A stretch of DNA of 64,000 nucleotides from an uncultured Collinsella sp. (GTDB lineage: Bacteria > Actinomycetota > Coriobacteriia > Coriobacteriales > Coriobacteriaceae). The notes beneath the pieces were generated by a model, which was given only the letters and a program-made list of their open reading frames with translations, was not told the DNA's origin and made no database searches. Location of the stretch: the NCBI GenBank assembly GCA_902470815.1, contig CABRHS010000001.1, positions 128,327 to 192,326 of the forward strand. Direction: 5' to 3'. Both the position numbers and the translations under genes were made by a program. Below, one piece after another: positions 38,865-48,216 of this stretch; position 1 is the first letter of the stretch, and each line of letters opens with the position of its first letter.

Positions 38865-41384
38865 ATGACGCAGCCCGTAATCGGCACTCCGTGGACCAAG
38901 CTCGAGACCTCGGTGAGCGCAGACGCGCTCGCCGGCGTGGACAAGTACTGGCGTTGCGCCAATTACCTGTCCGTCGGACAGATTTATCTGCGCTCCAACC
39001 CGCTCATGCGCGAAGACTGGATTGACGCCAAGACTGGTGAGCGGCGCGACTTCGGCCGCGTGGACGTCAAGCACCGCCTGGTGGGCCATTGGGGCACCAC
39101 GCCGGGAATCAACTTCTTGTTCGGACATGTCAATCGCTTGATCGCCGATCACGGCCAGAATGCCATCTTCCTCATGGGCCCGGGTCACGGCGGTCCCGCG
39201 GGCACCGCCCAGTCCCTGCTCGACGGTACGTACCGCGAGATTCGCCCCGACATCACGGACGACGAGGCGGGCCTCGAGAAGTTCTTCCGCCAGTTCTCCT
39301 ACCCGGGTGGCATCCCGAGCCACTTCGCGCCCGAGACGCCGGGCTCCATCCATGAGGGAGGCGAGCTGGGCTATACCCTCAGCCACGCGTACGGCGCCGT
39401 TATGGACAACCCGAGCCTGCTGGCCGTGGCCGTGGTGGGCGATGGAGAGGCGGAGACCGCGGCGCTCGCCACCTCCTGGCAGTCCAACAAGCTGGTCAAC
39501 CCCAAGACCGACGGCATCGTGTTGCCGATCCTGCACCTCAACGGCTACAAGATCGCGAACCCCACCATCCTGGCGCGCATCTCGGACGAGGAGCTCACCA
39601 AGTTCTTCGAGGGCATGGGTTACAAGCCGCACTTCTTCGTGGCGGGCTTTGACAATGAATCGCACGCCTCCATCCACGCGCGTTTCGCCGCGCAGCTCGA
39701 GGAGGTCTTCGGCGAGATCTGCGACATCAAGGCACGTGCCGAGATGGGCGACGAGACCCGCCCGGTGTATCCCATGATCGTGTTCCGCACGCCCAAGGGC
39801 TGGACGTGCCCCAAGCACATCGACGGCAAGAAGACCGAGGACTCCTGGCGTGCGCATCAGGTGCCGCTTGCCAACGCGCGCGACACCCATGAGCATTTCC
39901 GCGTGCTCCGTTCATGGCTTCGCTCGTACGGCCCCGAGGAGCTCTTCACCCCGGAGGGCCAAATCCGCGCGGACGTGACCGCCTTTATGCCCACGGGCGA
40001 CCTGCGCATCGGCGCCAACCCCAACGCCAACGGCGGCAAGGTCCGCCGCGAGCTCAAGCTGCCGGATATCCACGATCACGAGATTCCCGTGGCGGAGAAG
40101 GGCCACGGGTGGGGCGCCACCGAGGCGGCGCGCGTGTTCGGCGCCTACACTGCCGACGTCCTGGCGAAAAACGACGATTTTCGCATCTTCGGACCGGACG
40201 AGACCGCATCCAACCGCCTGCAGGATTGCTACGCCGCGACGAGCAAGCAATGGCTCGCCGGGCACTATGCCGACGCCGACAACGACGACCTGCTCGCCCC
40301 GAGCGGCCGTGTGATCGAGCAGCTCTCCGAGCACCAGTGCGAGGGCTTCCTCGAGGCATACGTGCTCACCGGCCGTCATGGCGTGTGGTCGAGCTACGAG
40401 AGCTTCGTGCACGTGGTCGACTCCATGGTGAACCAGCACTGCAAGTGGCTTGAGGCAACTAAGCGCGAGATCCCGTGGCGAGCCCCCATTTCCGGCCTGA
40501 ACATCCTGCTTTCCAGCCATGTGTGGCGTCAGGATCACAACGGCTTTTCCCACCAGGACCCGGGATTCATCGACGTCCTGCTCAACAAGGCCAACGACAC
40601 GCATGTCGTGAACGCGTATTACCCGTGCGACGCGAACATGGCGCTCGCGGTGGCGGAGCGCGTGTATCAGTCCACGGACTGCGTGAACGCGATCTTCTGC
40701 GGCAAGCAGCCGGCGCCGACGTTCGTGACGGTGGACGACGCCCGCGCCGAGCTCGCCGAGGGCCTGGCCGCATGGGAGTGGGCGAGTACCGCCGCGAGCC
40801 TTGAGGACGCCGATCTGGTGATCGCGACGTGCGGTGACGTTCCCACCCTTGAGGCGCTTGCCGCCGTGGACCTGCTGCGCGGTCATGACGTCAAGGTATG
40901 GTTCGTGAACGTGGTTGACCTGCTCAAGATCCAGAACGCCTGTGAGAACGACCAGGCGATCTCCGACGAGCGCTTTGCTGAGTTCTTTGGCGCGGGCGAG
41001 AAGCCCGTCCTCTTCTGCTTCCACGCTTATGCGGGCACGATACGTCGCCTGATGTGGGCGCGTCCCGGCCACGACGCCTGGTGCGTCCACGGTTATGAGG
41101 AGAAGGGTTCCACCACCACGCCGTTCGACATGCTGCGCTTGAACAACATGGATCGCTGGGCGCTCGCTGCCGAGGCCTTGCGCCTGGCCGATGCCGCTCG
41201 TGGCGACGCCGCGCACGCCGCGCAGATTGAGGCTTGGGAGGCATTCCGCCTCGAGGCGTTCGAGTTCGCCGTCGAGGAGGGCTACGACCATCCCGCCTTC
41301 ACCGAGTGGGTCTGGCCCGATGCCGCCGCCAACATGGAGGGCGGTCTGAGCGCCACGCAGATGACGGCGGGCGATAACGAGTAG
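38865..41384 (+). CDS. xfp: Xylulose-5-phosphate/fructose-6-phosphate phosphoketolase
   Basis: Thiamine-diphosphate enzyme of 839 residues that cleaves xylulose 5-phosphate (and often fructose 6-phosphate) with phosphate to acetyl phosphate plus glyceraldehyde 3-phosphate (or erythrose 4-phosphate). G-H-W-G-T-T-P-G-I-N-F, M-G-P-G-H-G-G-P, S-Y-P-G-G-I-P-S-H and the cofactor motif V-V-G-D-G-E-A-E-T are all intact. Length is slightly above the usual 790-830. Monocistronic, with an operator over its promoter. It would consume xylulose 5-phosphate produced by the locus B transketolase and give ATP through acetate kinase. Confidence 0.95.
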   Translation: MTQPVIGTPWTKLETSVSADALAGVDKYWRCANYLSVGQIYLRSNPLMREDWIDAKTGERRDFGRVDVKHRLVGHWGTTPGINFLFGHVNRLIADHGQNAIFLMGPGHGGPAGTAQSLLDGTYREIRPDITDDEAGLEKFFRQFSYPGGIPSHFAPETPGSIHEGGELGYTLSHAYGAVMDNPSLLAVAVVGDGEAETAALATSWQSNKLVNPKTDGIVLPILHLNGYKIANPTILARISDEELTKFFEGMGYKPHFFVAGFDNESHASIHARFAAQLEEVFGEICDIKARAEMGDETRPVYPMIVFRTPKGWTCPKHIDGKKTEDSWRAHQVPLANARDTHEHFRVLRSWLRSYGPEELFTPEGQIRADVTAFMPTGDLRIGANPNANGGKVRRELKLPDIHDHEIPVAEKGHGWGATEAARVFGAYTADVLAKNDDFRIFGPDETASNRLQDCYAATSKQWLAGHYADADNDDLLAPSGRVIEQLSEHQCEGFLEAYVLTGRHGVWSSYESFVHVVDSMVNQHCKWLEATKREIPWRAPISGLNILLSSHVWRQDHNGFSHQDPGFIDVLLNKANDTHVVNAYYPCDANMALAVAERVYQSTDCVNAIFCGKQPAPTFVTVDDARAELAEGLAAWEWASTAASLEDADLVIATCGDVPTLEALAAVDLLRGHDVKVWFVNVVDLLKIQNACENDQAISDERFAEFFGAGEKPVLFCFHAYAGTIRRLMWARPGHDAWCVHGYEEKGSTTTPFDMLRLNNMDRWALAAEALRLADAARGDAAHAAQIEAWEAFRLEAFEFAVEEGYDHPAFTEWVWPDAAANMEGGLSATQMTAGDNE

Positions 41385-41410
41385 CCGGCTTTCCCGAACG
41401 GTCATATATG

Positions 41411-41447
41411 AAAACGGTGCATCGCCTGTATGGGTGATGCACCGTTT
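41411..41447 (+). terminator. Terminator of xfp
   Basis: Stem AAAACGGTGCATC/GATGCACCGTTT with an 11-base loop. T's at the end of the second arm serve as the U-tract. Confidence 0.75.
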
Positions 41448-41527
41448 GACGTTCGGTCGAGTCTTGAGTTCTCGTGAAGTATGGAGCGAACGACCGGGAT
41501 GGGTATTTCTTGGGCAAACATTCCGCA

Positions 41528-41553
41528 GGAAAGCCACCCGAAGGTGGCTTTCC
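41528..41553 (-). terminator. Probable terminator of the universal stress protein gene
   Basis: Perfect 11-bp stem GGAAAGCCACC/GGTGGCTTTCC with a 4-base loop, reading C-UUCG-G on the minus strand, 46 bases beyond the minus-strand stop at 41600. No clear U-tract. Confidence 0.5.
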
Positions 41554-41599
41554 GAGGGCGTTTGCGATGGGATTGCCCATCCCGGACGATGGGGAGCGA

Positions 41600-42037
41600 C
41601 TACTTCACGACCAGGATGTCGCAATCGGTGTTGCGCAGCAGGAACGTTGAGATCGAGCCGAGCAGGGCGTACTTGATGGAGGAGAGCCCGCGCGCGCCGC
41701 AGAGCACCAGGTCGGGCTGGACGACGTCGAGCATCTCATCCTTGAGCGTCTCGCGGATGCGGCCGGCGCGGATCATGACCTCGACGGAGGGGATGGCCTC
41801 GTTGGCCTTGGCCTCCTCGACCTGCGCGGCTATGGAGTTGGTGAACGCGTCCTGCAGCCCTTGGACCAGATCCGCCGGGTAGGAACCTGCGGATTCGAGC
41901 GCTGTGGAGTCGATGACGTGACCGATCACGAGCGCGGCGCCGTTGTTGGCAGCGACCTTGATGGCGCGGGCGAGCACGAAATCCTGCTGCTCGGTGCCGT
42001 CGAGTGCGACGAAAACCTTGGAATAACCCTCGTGCAT
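41600..42037 (-). CDS. Universal stress protein (UspA family)
   Basis: 145-residue UspA-domain protein. It begins with a V-F-V-A-L-D-G-T-E strand and ends with the nucleotide-binding signature G-A-R-G-L-S-S-I-K-Y-A-L-L-G-S-I-S, followed by C-D-I-L-V-V-K. Having the G-x2-G-x9-G-S type motif, it probably binds ATP. Length is normal for a single-domain Usp. Monocistronic on the minus strand, with AAGGAGG upstream of its ATG. The precise role in stress or starvation is unknown for most members. Confidence 0.92.
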   Translation of the reverse strand: MHEGYSKVFVALDGTEQQDFVLARAIKVAANNGAALVIGHVIDSTALESAGSYPADLVQGLQDAFTNSIAAQVEEAKANEAIPSVEVMIRAGRIRETLKDEMLDVVQPDLVLCGARGLSSIKYALLGSISTFLLRNTDCDILVVK

Positions 42038-42303
42038 GGTAGCCTCCTTGGCCGATGGCGGCCCCTTGTTGGCCCGCCGTTTGGTGCTTTACCATGCCAC
42101 AGTTATACCCATATGCCATGGTGTGCGTCGGGTTATGCCGCGAACGGCGCGCTTTTTCGGTGCAGCGCGCCGGTGGGAGTGATAATGGACCGGTACGCGA
42201 CGCGCCCGCGCGGTCTGAACCCGCCGGACCCGCGCCCGCGCATCCGAGCCCGCGCCGCATCGCGGCCGGGCCCGCGCCCGCACTTTACATCTGGGAGGTC
42301 CGT

Positions 42304-43239
42304 GTGGACATCATCGAACTGCTCAAATCCGCCTTCCTCGGCCTGGTCGAGGGCATTACGGAGTGGCTGCCCATCTCGTCGACCGGTCACATGATCTTGG
42401 TTGACGAGTTCATCAAGCTGAACGTGACCGAGGAATTCTGGAACATGTTCCTCGTGGTCATCCAGCTCGGCGCCATTCTGGCCGTATGCGTGCTGTTCAT
42501 TCGCGAGCTGCTGCCGTTCGGCTTTGGCAAGACGCGTGAGGAGTGCCGCTCCACGTGGAGCCTGTGGGGCAAGATCATCGTCGGCTGCCTGCCCGCTGCC
42601 ATCATCGGCATCCCGCTCGACGACTTCATGGAGGAGCACCTCTACAGCGCCGGGGTCGTCGCCACCGCGCTCATCGTCTACGGCATCGCCTTCATCGTGA
42701 TCGAGCGCTGGCGCGCCAAGAAGCTCGCCGCCCGCGTCGCGGCCGAGGGCGTGACGCCGTCCTCGCGCGCGCACGGCGCCCACTTCGCCGCGCCCGCGGC
42801 GGCTGCCGAGCCCACCGACGGCGGGGACTTCGGCGCCATCGCCACGCTCGACGACCTTTCGTACAAGACCGCCCTGGGCATCGGCTGCTTCCAGGTGCTC
42901 TCGCTGATCCCCGGCACGTCCCGTTCCGGTTCGACCATCATCGGCGGCCTGTTGCTGGGCACCACGCGCTCCGTCGCCGCCAAGTTCACGTTCTTCCTGG
43001 CGATCCCCGTCATGTTCGGCGCGAGCTTCCTCAAGCTCGTCAAGTTCTTCCTCAAGGGCGGTGTGTTCGACGCGAGCGGCATCGCCATTCTCGCGGTCGG
43101 CTGCATCGTCGCATTCGTCGTGTCGCTCGTCGCCATCAAATGGCTCATGGCGTTCGTCCGTCGCCACGATTTCACGGCGTTCGGCATCTACCGCATCGTG
43201 CTCGGCGTCGCGGTGCTGGCGTACTTCATGCTCGTCTAG
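42304..43239 (+). CDS. uppP: Undecaprenyl-diphosphatase (BacA/UppP)
   Basis: Membrane phosphatase that regenerates the lipid carrier for cell-wall synthesis; raised levels give bacitracin resistance. The active-site segments E-G-I-T-E-W-L-P-I-S-S-T-G-H and P-G-T-S-R-S-G-S-T are intact. At 311 residues it is about 40 longer than E. coli UppP; the extra Ala/Gly-rich cytoplasmic loop lies at about residues 143-188. GTG 42304 with GGGAGG 6 bases upstream is the likely start; the open frame continues upstream but reads as GC-rich non-conserved sequence. It is divergent from the stress-protein gene. Confidence 0.94.
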   Translation: MDIIELLKSAFLGLVEGITEWLPISSTGHMILVDEFIKLNVTEEFWNMFLVVIQLGAILAVCVLFIRELLPFGFGKTREECRSTWSLWGKIIVGCLPAAIIGIPLDDFMEEHLYSAGVVATALIVYGIAFIVIERWRAKKLAARVAAEGVTPSSRAHGAHFAAPAAAAEPTDGGDFGAIATLDDLSYKTALGIGCFQVLSLIPGTSRSGSTIIGGLLLGTTRSVAAKFTFFLAIPVMFGASFLKLVKFFLKGGVFDASGIAILAVGCIVAFVVSLVAIKWLMAFVRRHDFTAFGIYRIVLGVAVLAYFMLV

Positions 43240-43344
43240 CCGACTTGCAACGCGGTGCGACGTGCACCATGCCTGTCCTTTGCATGTACATGGCGCGCAC
43301 TCTGGCATACTGGGTGCGTGCCATTTTCTTCTGAAAGGTCTCGT

Positions 43345-44289
43345 ATGACGAATGTGTATTTCAACCATGACGGCGGCGTAGACGACCTGGTGAGCCTGCT
43401 GCTGTTGCTGCAGATGCCCGAGGCCCGCGTGACGGGCGTCTCGGTTGTGGACGGCGATTGCCAGATCGAGGCGGCTCTCGAGGCCTCCCGCAAGATCATC
43501 GACCTCTTTGGGGGCAAGCAGGCGGCCCTCGAGGTTGCGGCGTCGGACTCTCGCCCACATCATCAATTCCCCTCGGAGTGGAGGGGCTCCGCCTTCACCT
43601 TCGATGCGCTGCCCATGCTGAACGAGCACGGCGCGCCGCGCACGCCGATCGCCTCGCGCCCGGCCCATCTCGATCTGGTGGACAAGGTCATGGCCGAGGA
43701 GGGCAAGACGACCCTGCTGTTCACCGGCCCCCTGACCGACCTCGCCCGCGCGCTGGACGCTGAGCCCGCCATCGAGGAGAAGATCGAGACGCTCTTTTGG
43801 ATGGGCGGCTCGCTTGACGGCCACGGCAACGTGGTGGACCCGTGCTTTGACGGCACCGCCGAGTGGAACGCCTTTTGGGACCCCGAGGCGGTCAAGCGCG
43901 TGTGGGACTCGTCGCTCGAGATCCACATGGTGGGTCTGGAGAGCACCGAGGAGCTGCCGCTCACGCGCGACCTCTGCCAGCACTGGGCCGAGCTGCGCCG
44001 TTACCCGGCCATCGACCTGATCGGCCAGGGATATGCGCTGGTCCTGAATGTGGCGGCGAACAACGTGTACTACCTGTGGGATGTGCTCACCACCGTCTAC
44101 TGCCTGCACCCCGAGATTGCCGAGGTTGAGCGCGTGCGCTGCGATGTCCGCGTGGACGGCGCCGCGGCCGGCCGGACCTTCCGCTGCGACGAGGGTCGCG
44201 AGGTGACGCTCGTGACGCACGCCGACCCCAAGCGCTTCTACGCGCTCGTCGACGAGCTGGCGATGTCGGCCGCTCCGGCCCTGTACTGA
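43345..44289 (+). CDS. Nucleoside hydrolase (IUNH family)
   Basis: Hydrolyses the N-glycosidic bond of nucleosides to free base and ribose. The N terminus reads V-Y-F-N-H-D-G-G-V-D-D-L-V, the calcium-binding motif of the family, although His replaces the usual first residues of D-T-D-P-G. M-G-G-S-L-D-G-H-G-N and A-E-W-N-A-F-W-D-P-E-A match the nucleoside-contact segments. 314 residues, normal length. TGAAAGG precedes ATG 43345. It lies before the minus-strand deoxynucleoside operon and supports a general role of this region in nucleoside salvage. Confidence 0.9.
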   Translation: MTNVYFNHDGGVDDLVSLLLLLQMPEARVTGVSVVDGDCQIEAALEASRKIIDLFGGKQAALEVAASDSRPHHQFPSEWRGSAFTFDALPMLNEHGAPRTPIASRPAHLDLVDKVMAEEGKTTLLFTGPLTDLARALDAEPAIEEKIETLFWMGGSLDGHGNVVDPCFDGTAEWNAFWDPEAVKRVWDSSLEIHMVGLESTEELPLTRDLCQHWAELRRYPAIDLIGQGYALVLNVAANNVYYLWDVLTTVYCLHPEIAEVERVRCDVRVDGAAAGRTFRCDEGREVTLVTHADPKRFYALVDELAMSAAPALY

Positions 44290-44322
44290 GACCCATCGAC
44301 CCTTCGACCCCACGGAGCCGAC

Positions 44323-44664
44323 ATGAACATCCAGATCTTCGGAACCAAGAAGAGCTTTGACACCAAGAAGGCCCAGCGCTATTTCAAGGAGCGTCGCATC
44401 AAGTTCCAGTTCATCGATCTCAAGGAAAAGGAGATGAGCAAGGGCGAGTTGCAGAGTGTGATGCGGGCCGTGGGCGGCATCGACGCCGTGATCGACCCTG
44501 ATGCGAAGGATCAGGACGCCGTGGCCCTCATTACCTATCTCGCTGAGAGCCAGAAGTTCGACAAGCTGCTCGAGAACCAGCAGGTCCTGCGCGAGCCCAT
44601 TGTGCGGAACGGCGCCAAGGCCACCGTGGGGTATTGCCCCGATACCTGGAAGGGTTGGGAGTAG
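44323..44664 (+). CDS. ArsC/Spx-like thioredoxin-fold protein lacking the catalytic Cys
   Basis: 113-residue protein of the arsenate reductase (ArsC/Spx/YffB) family. I-F-G-T-K-K-S-F-D-T-K-K-A-Q-R-Y-F fits the family start, but the catalytic cysteine is replaced by Ser11. The later R-E-P-I-V-R-N-G-A-K-A-T-V-G-Y segment matches the substrate-binding L-x-R-P-I region. Without the cysteine it cannot act as a classical arsenate reductase. It is 33 bases after the nucleoside hydrolase and followed by a strong terminator, so the two are probably co-transcribed. Similar Cys-less members are known; their role is unclear. Confidence 0.8.
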   Translation: MNIQIFGTKKSFDTKKAQRYFKERRIKFQFIDLKEKEMSKGELQSVMRAVGGIDAVIDPDAKDQDAVALITYLAESQKFDKLLENQQVLREPIVRNGAKATVGYCPDTWKGWE

Positions 44665-44720
44665 GCCTGCCGGCGCATCTGCGCGAGAGCGATTTTGCCA
44701 AATCCAAAAGAAATGTGACC

Positions 44721-44747
44721 GGCGCCCCTTGCTAGGGGCGCCTTTTT
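44721..44747 (+). terminator. Terminator of the nucleoside hydrolase-ArsC operon
   Basis: Perfect 9-bp stem GGCGCCCCT/AGGGGCGCC with loop TGCT, followed by TTTTT. Confidence 0.92.
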
Positions 44748-44812
44748 GCCGAATGGGGATGAGAAAAGAAAAAAGTGCGACCGTGCGACGAATGGCTGGG
44801 GTGCCTGGCGCG

Positions 44813-46024
44813 CTATTGGAGCTTGCTGAGGAAGCTCGTGCCCTCGCCATTGCCGGGAACGTCAAAGTTCTCCAGGATCGTCGCGCCTATGTCCGAGCCG
44901 GTCGGGCGCAGGCCCAGGTTCACGCCGCCCCGCATGGACGGGCTCCATGCGAGCAGCGGCACGAGCTCGCGGGTGTGGTCGGTGCCACGGTAGGTTGGGT
45001 CGTTGCCATGGTCGGCGGTGATGATGACCAGGTCGTCGTCGCGCATGGCCCCCATCACGCCGCCGAGGCGCCGATCGAAGTCCTCGAGCGCGAGGCCGTC
45101 GCCCAGCGGGTCGCGGCGGTGTCCGTACACGGCGTCGAAATCCACCAGGTTGGTGAAGCACAGGCCGTGCCAATCGCGGGCCATGACCTCGTCCACGTGG
45201 TCCATGCCGTCTGAGTTGCTCAGGTTGTGATGGTGCTCGCCAAAGCCGTTACCGCAGAGCAGGTCGTAGGTCTTGCCCACCGCGATGGTGTCGAGGCCGG
45301 CGTCGTGCAGGAAGTCCACGACCGTGGGGCCGGTCGGCGTCAGCCCATAGTCATGGCGGTTGGCGGTGCGGGTGAAGTCCGCGGCGCAGGTGCCCACATA
45401 CGGGCGCGCGATGACGCGCCCCATGGTGATCTCGGGTCCGTTGATGAGGGTGCGCGCGTACTCGCAGATGCGGTAGAGCTCGTCGAGCGGGATCACGTCC
45501 TCATGCGCGGCGATCTGCAAGACCGAGTCGCCCGACGTGTACACGATCAGGTCACCCGTCTCCAGCTGATGCTCGCCGTAATCCTTGAGCACCTCGGTGC
45601 CCGAGTAGGGCTTGTTGCACACGATGTCGCGGCCGCTGAAGGCGCGCAGCTTGTCGAGCAGTTCGTCGGGGAAGCCCTGGGGGAAGTAGTCGACCTCGAA
45701 GCGCGTGGGCAGGCACATCATCTCCCAGTGGCCGTCGAGGGAGTCGTTACCCAGGCTGACGATGCGCGCGCGGCCGCAGGCGCCCGCCGGCTCGATGTCG
45801 GCGCTCACGCCCGCGAACGGCTTGCCGGGCCGCACGCGGCCGAGACCGAGCCGCTCCATGTTGGGGAGCGCGAGTGGCCGGCCTTGGTTGTCGATCCACC
45901 ATTGGGCCATGTGGCCGAGGGTGTCCGCGCCGTCCGAGTTGTACTTGTCGGCGTCGGGCGCGTCGCCCACGCCGATCGAGTCGATGACGATGGTCAGGAT
46001 GCGGCGATACTTCTGAGTTGCCAT
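44813..46024 (-). CDS. deoB: Phosphopentomutase
   Basis: Converts (deoxy)ribose 1-phosphate to the 5-phosphate, linking nucleoside phosphorolysis to DeoC. 403 residues of the alkaline-phosphatase superfamily: V-I-D-S-I-G-V-G-D-A-P-D carries metal ligands, N-D-S-L-D-G-H-W-E-M-M lies at the active site, and I-I-T-A-D-H-G-N-D-P is the second metal motif. AAAGGACC precedes ATG 46024; an open extension to 46090 is not conserved. Last gene of the minus-strand salvage operon, 75 bases after deoC with a hairpin between. Confidence 0.95.
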   Translation of the reverse strand: MATQKYRRILTIVIDSIGVGDAPDADKYNSDGADTLGHMAQWWIDNQGRPLALPNMERLGLGRVRPGKPFAGVSADIEPAGACGRARIVSLGNDSLDGHWEMMCLPTRFEVDYFPQGFPDELLDKLRAFSGRDIVCNKPYSGTEVLKDYGEHQLETGDLIVYTSGDSVLQIAAHEDVIPLDELYRICEYARTLINGPEITMGRVIARPYVGTCAADFTRTANRHDYGLTPTGPTVVDFLHDAGLDTIAVGKTYDLLCGNGFGEHHHNLSNSDGMDHVDEVMARDWHGLCFTNLVDFDAVYGHRRDPLGDGLALEDFDRRLGGVMGAMRDDDLVIITADHGNDPTYRGTDHTRELVPLLAWSPSMRGGVNLGLRPTGSDIGATILENFDVPGNGEGTSFLSKLQ

Positions 46025-46049
46025 GAAAGGTCCTTTGAGAACGATGAAA

Positions 46050-46080
46050 GCCCCGAGCGCGCGATTGCGGTGCTCGGGGC
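46050..46080 (-). terminator. Hairpin between deoC and deoB
   Basis: GCCCCGAGC/GCTCGGGGC, 9 bp with a 13-base loop, followed on the minus strand by TTTC. It may partly terminate or protect the upstream message. Confidence 0.5.
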
Positions 46081-46099
46081 GACGGTGCATGTGCGGTGC

Positions 46100-46771
46100 T
46101 TAGGCGTCGAGCTCGCTCAGGATGGCGATGCTCGCGGAGACGCCCAGGCGGTTGGCGCCGGCCTCGATCATGGCCTCGGCGTCGGCGAGGGTGCGGATGC
46201 CGCCTGCGGCCTTTACGCCGAAGTCGGGCCCAACGGTCTCGCGCATGAGGCGCACGTCCTCGACGGTGGCGCCGCCGGTGGAGAAGCCGGTGGAGGTCTT
46301 CACGAAGTCCGCGCCACCCTCGACGGTGAGGCGGCTCGCGCGGACCTTCTCCTCCTCGGTGAGCAGGCAGCATTCGATGATGACCTTGAGGTGCGCGCCG
46401 CCGGCGTGAGCGGCCTCGGCCACGGCGGCGATGTCGGCGCGGACGATGTCGTCGTTACCGGCCTTGAGCTCGCCGATGTTGATGACCATGTCGACCTCGC
46501 GAGCACCGGCGGTCACCACGTCGGCGGTCTCGGCGGCCTTGGCGGCGGTGGACATGGCGCCCAGCGGGAAGCCGATGACCGCGCAGGTCATGACATCGGT
46601 GCCCTCGAGGGCGGCGGCGACGCGCGGGACCCAATAGCCGTTCACGCATACGGAGGCGGTGTTCAGCTCGCGCGCCTCAGCGGCGACGCGGTCGATCTGC
46701 TCGGCGGTGGCGTCCGCCTTGAGCAGGGTGTGGTCCATGTACTTGGCGAGTTCGGATTTGGTGAGGGACAT
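46100..46771 (-). CDS. deoC: Deoxyribose-phosphate aldolase
   Basis: Class I aldolase of 223 residues splitting 2-deoxyribose 5-phosphate into acetaldehyde and glyceraldehyde 3-phosphate. The Schiff-base lysine lies in G-G-A-D-F-V-K-T-S-T-G-F-S, the proton-relay lysine in V-K-A-A-G-G-I-R; M-D-H-T-L-L-K starts the barrel. Length is typical of the short bacterial form. AAAGGAA precedes its ATG. It lies between pdp and deoB and completes deoxynucleoside breakdown. Confidence 0.96.
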   Translation of the reverse strand: MSLTKSELAKYMDHTLLKADATAEQIDRVAAEARELNTASVCVNGYWVPRVAAALEGTDVMTCAVIGFPLGAMSTAAKAAETADVVTAGAREVDMVINIGELKAGNDDIVRADIAAVAEAAHAGGAHLKVIIECCLLTEEEKVRASRLTVEGGADFVKTSTGFSTGGATVEDVRLMRETVGPDFGVKAAGGIRTLADAEAMIEAGANRLGVSASIAILSELDA

Positions 46772-46853
46772 GGCGGTTCCTTTCGCTTGGCGCCCCGGTG
46801 GGGCGATGAGTGCAATGTGCCATGTGGGGCGTATACCCCATGGGCGGGTCTGA

Positions 46854-48185
46854 TTATGCGTACGTCGCGCCGGACGCCGTGACGCTTGCGTAGAGCAGGG
46901 GCTCGACGGGCGGCTCTTGCGGTCCGTACGTGTACGCGCTGGAGAGCGTGGTCAGGCCGGTGGCGAGCTTCCCCGCATCGTTGGCGTGGACGATGGCGAC
47001 GGGCTCCCCGTCTTCCACGGGGTCGCCGTAGTTCTTGAGCAGCGTGATGCCGCAGCTGTGGTCAATCTGGTCATCCATGGTGACGCGTCCGCCGCCGAGC
47101 TCGGCGGACGCCACGCCCACGCGCTCGGTGTCGATTCGCGTGACGAAGCCCGCGCACGGTGCGCATAGAGTTTCGTGCAGGCTTGCCTGCGGGAGCAGCG
47201 AGGGGTCGTCTATGACGCGCACGTCTCCGCCCTGTGCGGCGACGATCTCCTTGAGCTTTGCGAGGGCCGAGCCGTCCTCGATCACACGGTGGGCCCGTGC
47301 TTCGGCCTCATCGTGATCAAAGCGGCCCGTGAGCTCGAGCAGGTCGCTGGCGAGCATGATCGCCTCGTGCTCGAGATCTGCCGGCCCGCGTCCGCGCAGG
47401 GTCTCTATGACCTCGGCGACCTCGAGCGCGTTGCCGATGTTGTGGCCCAGCGGGCGGTCCATGTTGGTGATGAGCGCTTTTACGCGGCGCCCCATGCCCT
47501 CGCCGATGTCGACCATGGCGCGTGCGAGCTCGACGGCATCGGGCACGGTCTTCATGAAGGCGCCCGAGCCGACCTTGACGTCGAGCAGGATGCAGCCCGA
47601 CCCCGCGGCGAGCTTCTTGCTCATGATCGAGCTGGCGATGAGCGGGATGCAGCTCACCGTGGCGGTGACGTCGCGCAGGGCGTAGATGAGCTTGTCGGCT
47701 GGTACGAGGTTGCCCGTCTGGCCGATGATGGAGGCTCCGTGTTCTCGCACGCAGGAGAGGAACGCCTCGTCGGTGAGGGCGGTGTCGAAGCCGGGAATGC
47801 TCTCGAGCTTGTCCACGGTGCCCCCGGTGTGGCCGAGCCCGCGCCCGGTCATCTTGGCGACGAAGGTGCGCCCCGGGTCCATGGCGGCGAGCATGGGCAC
47901 CACGGCGAGCGAGGTCTTATCGCCCACGCCGCCGGTGGAGTGCTTGTCCACGGTGGCGCCCGGTATGCTGGAGAGGTCCATGACGTCGCCGGAGTTCATC
48001 ATGTGCAGGGTGAGCAGGCGCGTCTCCTCCGCCGTCATGCCGCGCAGGTAGATGGCCATGAGCAGGGCGCTCGCCTGGTAGTCGGGGATGTCTCCGGCGG
48101 TGTAGCCGTTCACGAAGAAGGCGATCTCCGCGTCGCTGAGCGCGCCGCCGTCGCGCTTCTTCTCGATGATGTCGTACATGCGCAT
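46854..48185 (-). CDS. pdp: Pyrimidine-nucleoside phosphorylase
   Basis: Phosphorolysis of uridine, deoxyuridine and thymidine to base and (deoxy)ribose 1-phosphate. 443 residues with D-K-H-S-T-G-G-V-G-D-K-T-S (phosphate and substrate site) and G-R-G-L-G-H-T-G-G-T-V-D-K-L-E-S-I. Length fits the deoA/pdp family. ATG 48185, 6 bases after GGAG, is chosen; the open extension to 48287 would overlap cdd. Assignment between strict thymidine phosphorylase and the broader pyrimidine enzyme is not possible by eye; Gram-positive relatives are usually the latter. Confidence 0.93.
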   Translation of the reverse strand: MRMYDIIEKKRDGGALSDAEIAFFVNGYTAGDIPDYQASALLMAIYLRGMTAEETRLLTLHMMNSGDVMDLSSIPGATVDKHSTGGVGDKTSLAVVPMLAAMDPGRTFVAKMTGRGLGHTGGTVDKLESIPGFDTALTDEAFLSCVREHGASIIGQTGNLVPADKLIYALRDVTATVSCIPLIASSIMSKKLAAGSGCILLDVKVGSGAFMKTVPDAVELARAMVDIGEGMGRRVKALITNMDRPLGHNIGNALEVAEVIETLRGRGPADLEHEAIMLASDLLELTGRFDHDEAEARAHRVIEDGSALAKLKEIVAAQGGDVRVIDDPSLLPQASLHETLCAPCAGFVTRIDTERVGVASAELGGGRVTMDDQIDHSCGITLLKNYGDPVEDGEPVAIVHANDAGKLATGLTTLSSAYTYGPQEPPVEPLLYASVTASGATYA

Positions 48186-48216
48186 GGCGCGCTCCAATCT
48201 GACGGGGTCCGCGGCC

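Noticed and set aside
42133..44865. 910-codon minus-strand open frame across uppP, the nucleoside hydrolase and the ArsC-like gene
   Set aside because: It spans three well-supported plus-strand genes and a terminator, with low-complexity composition; codon bias of the opposite strand explains it.
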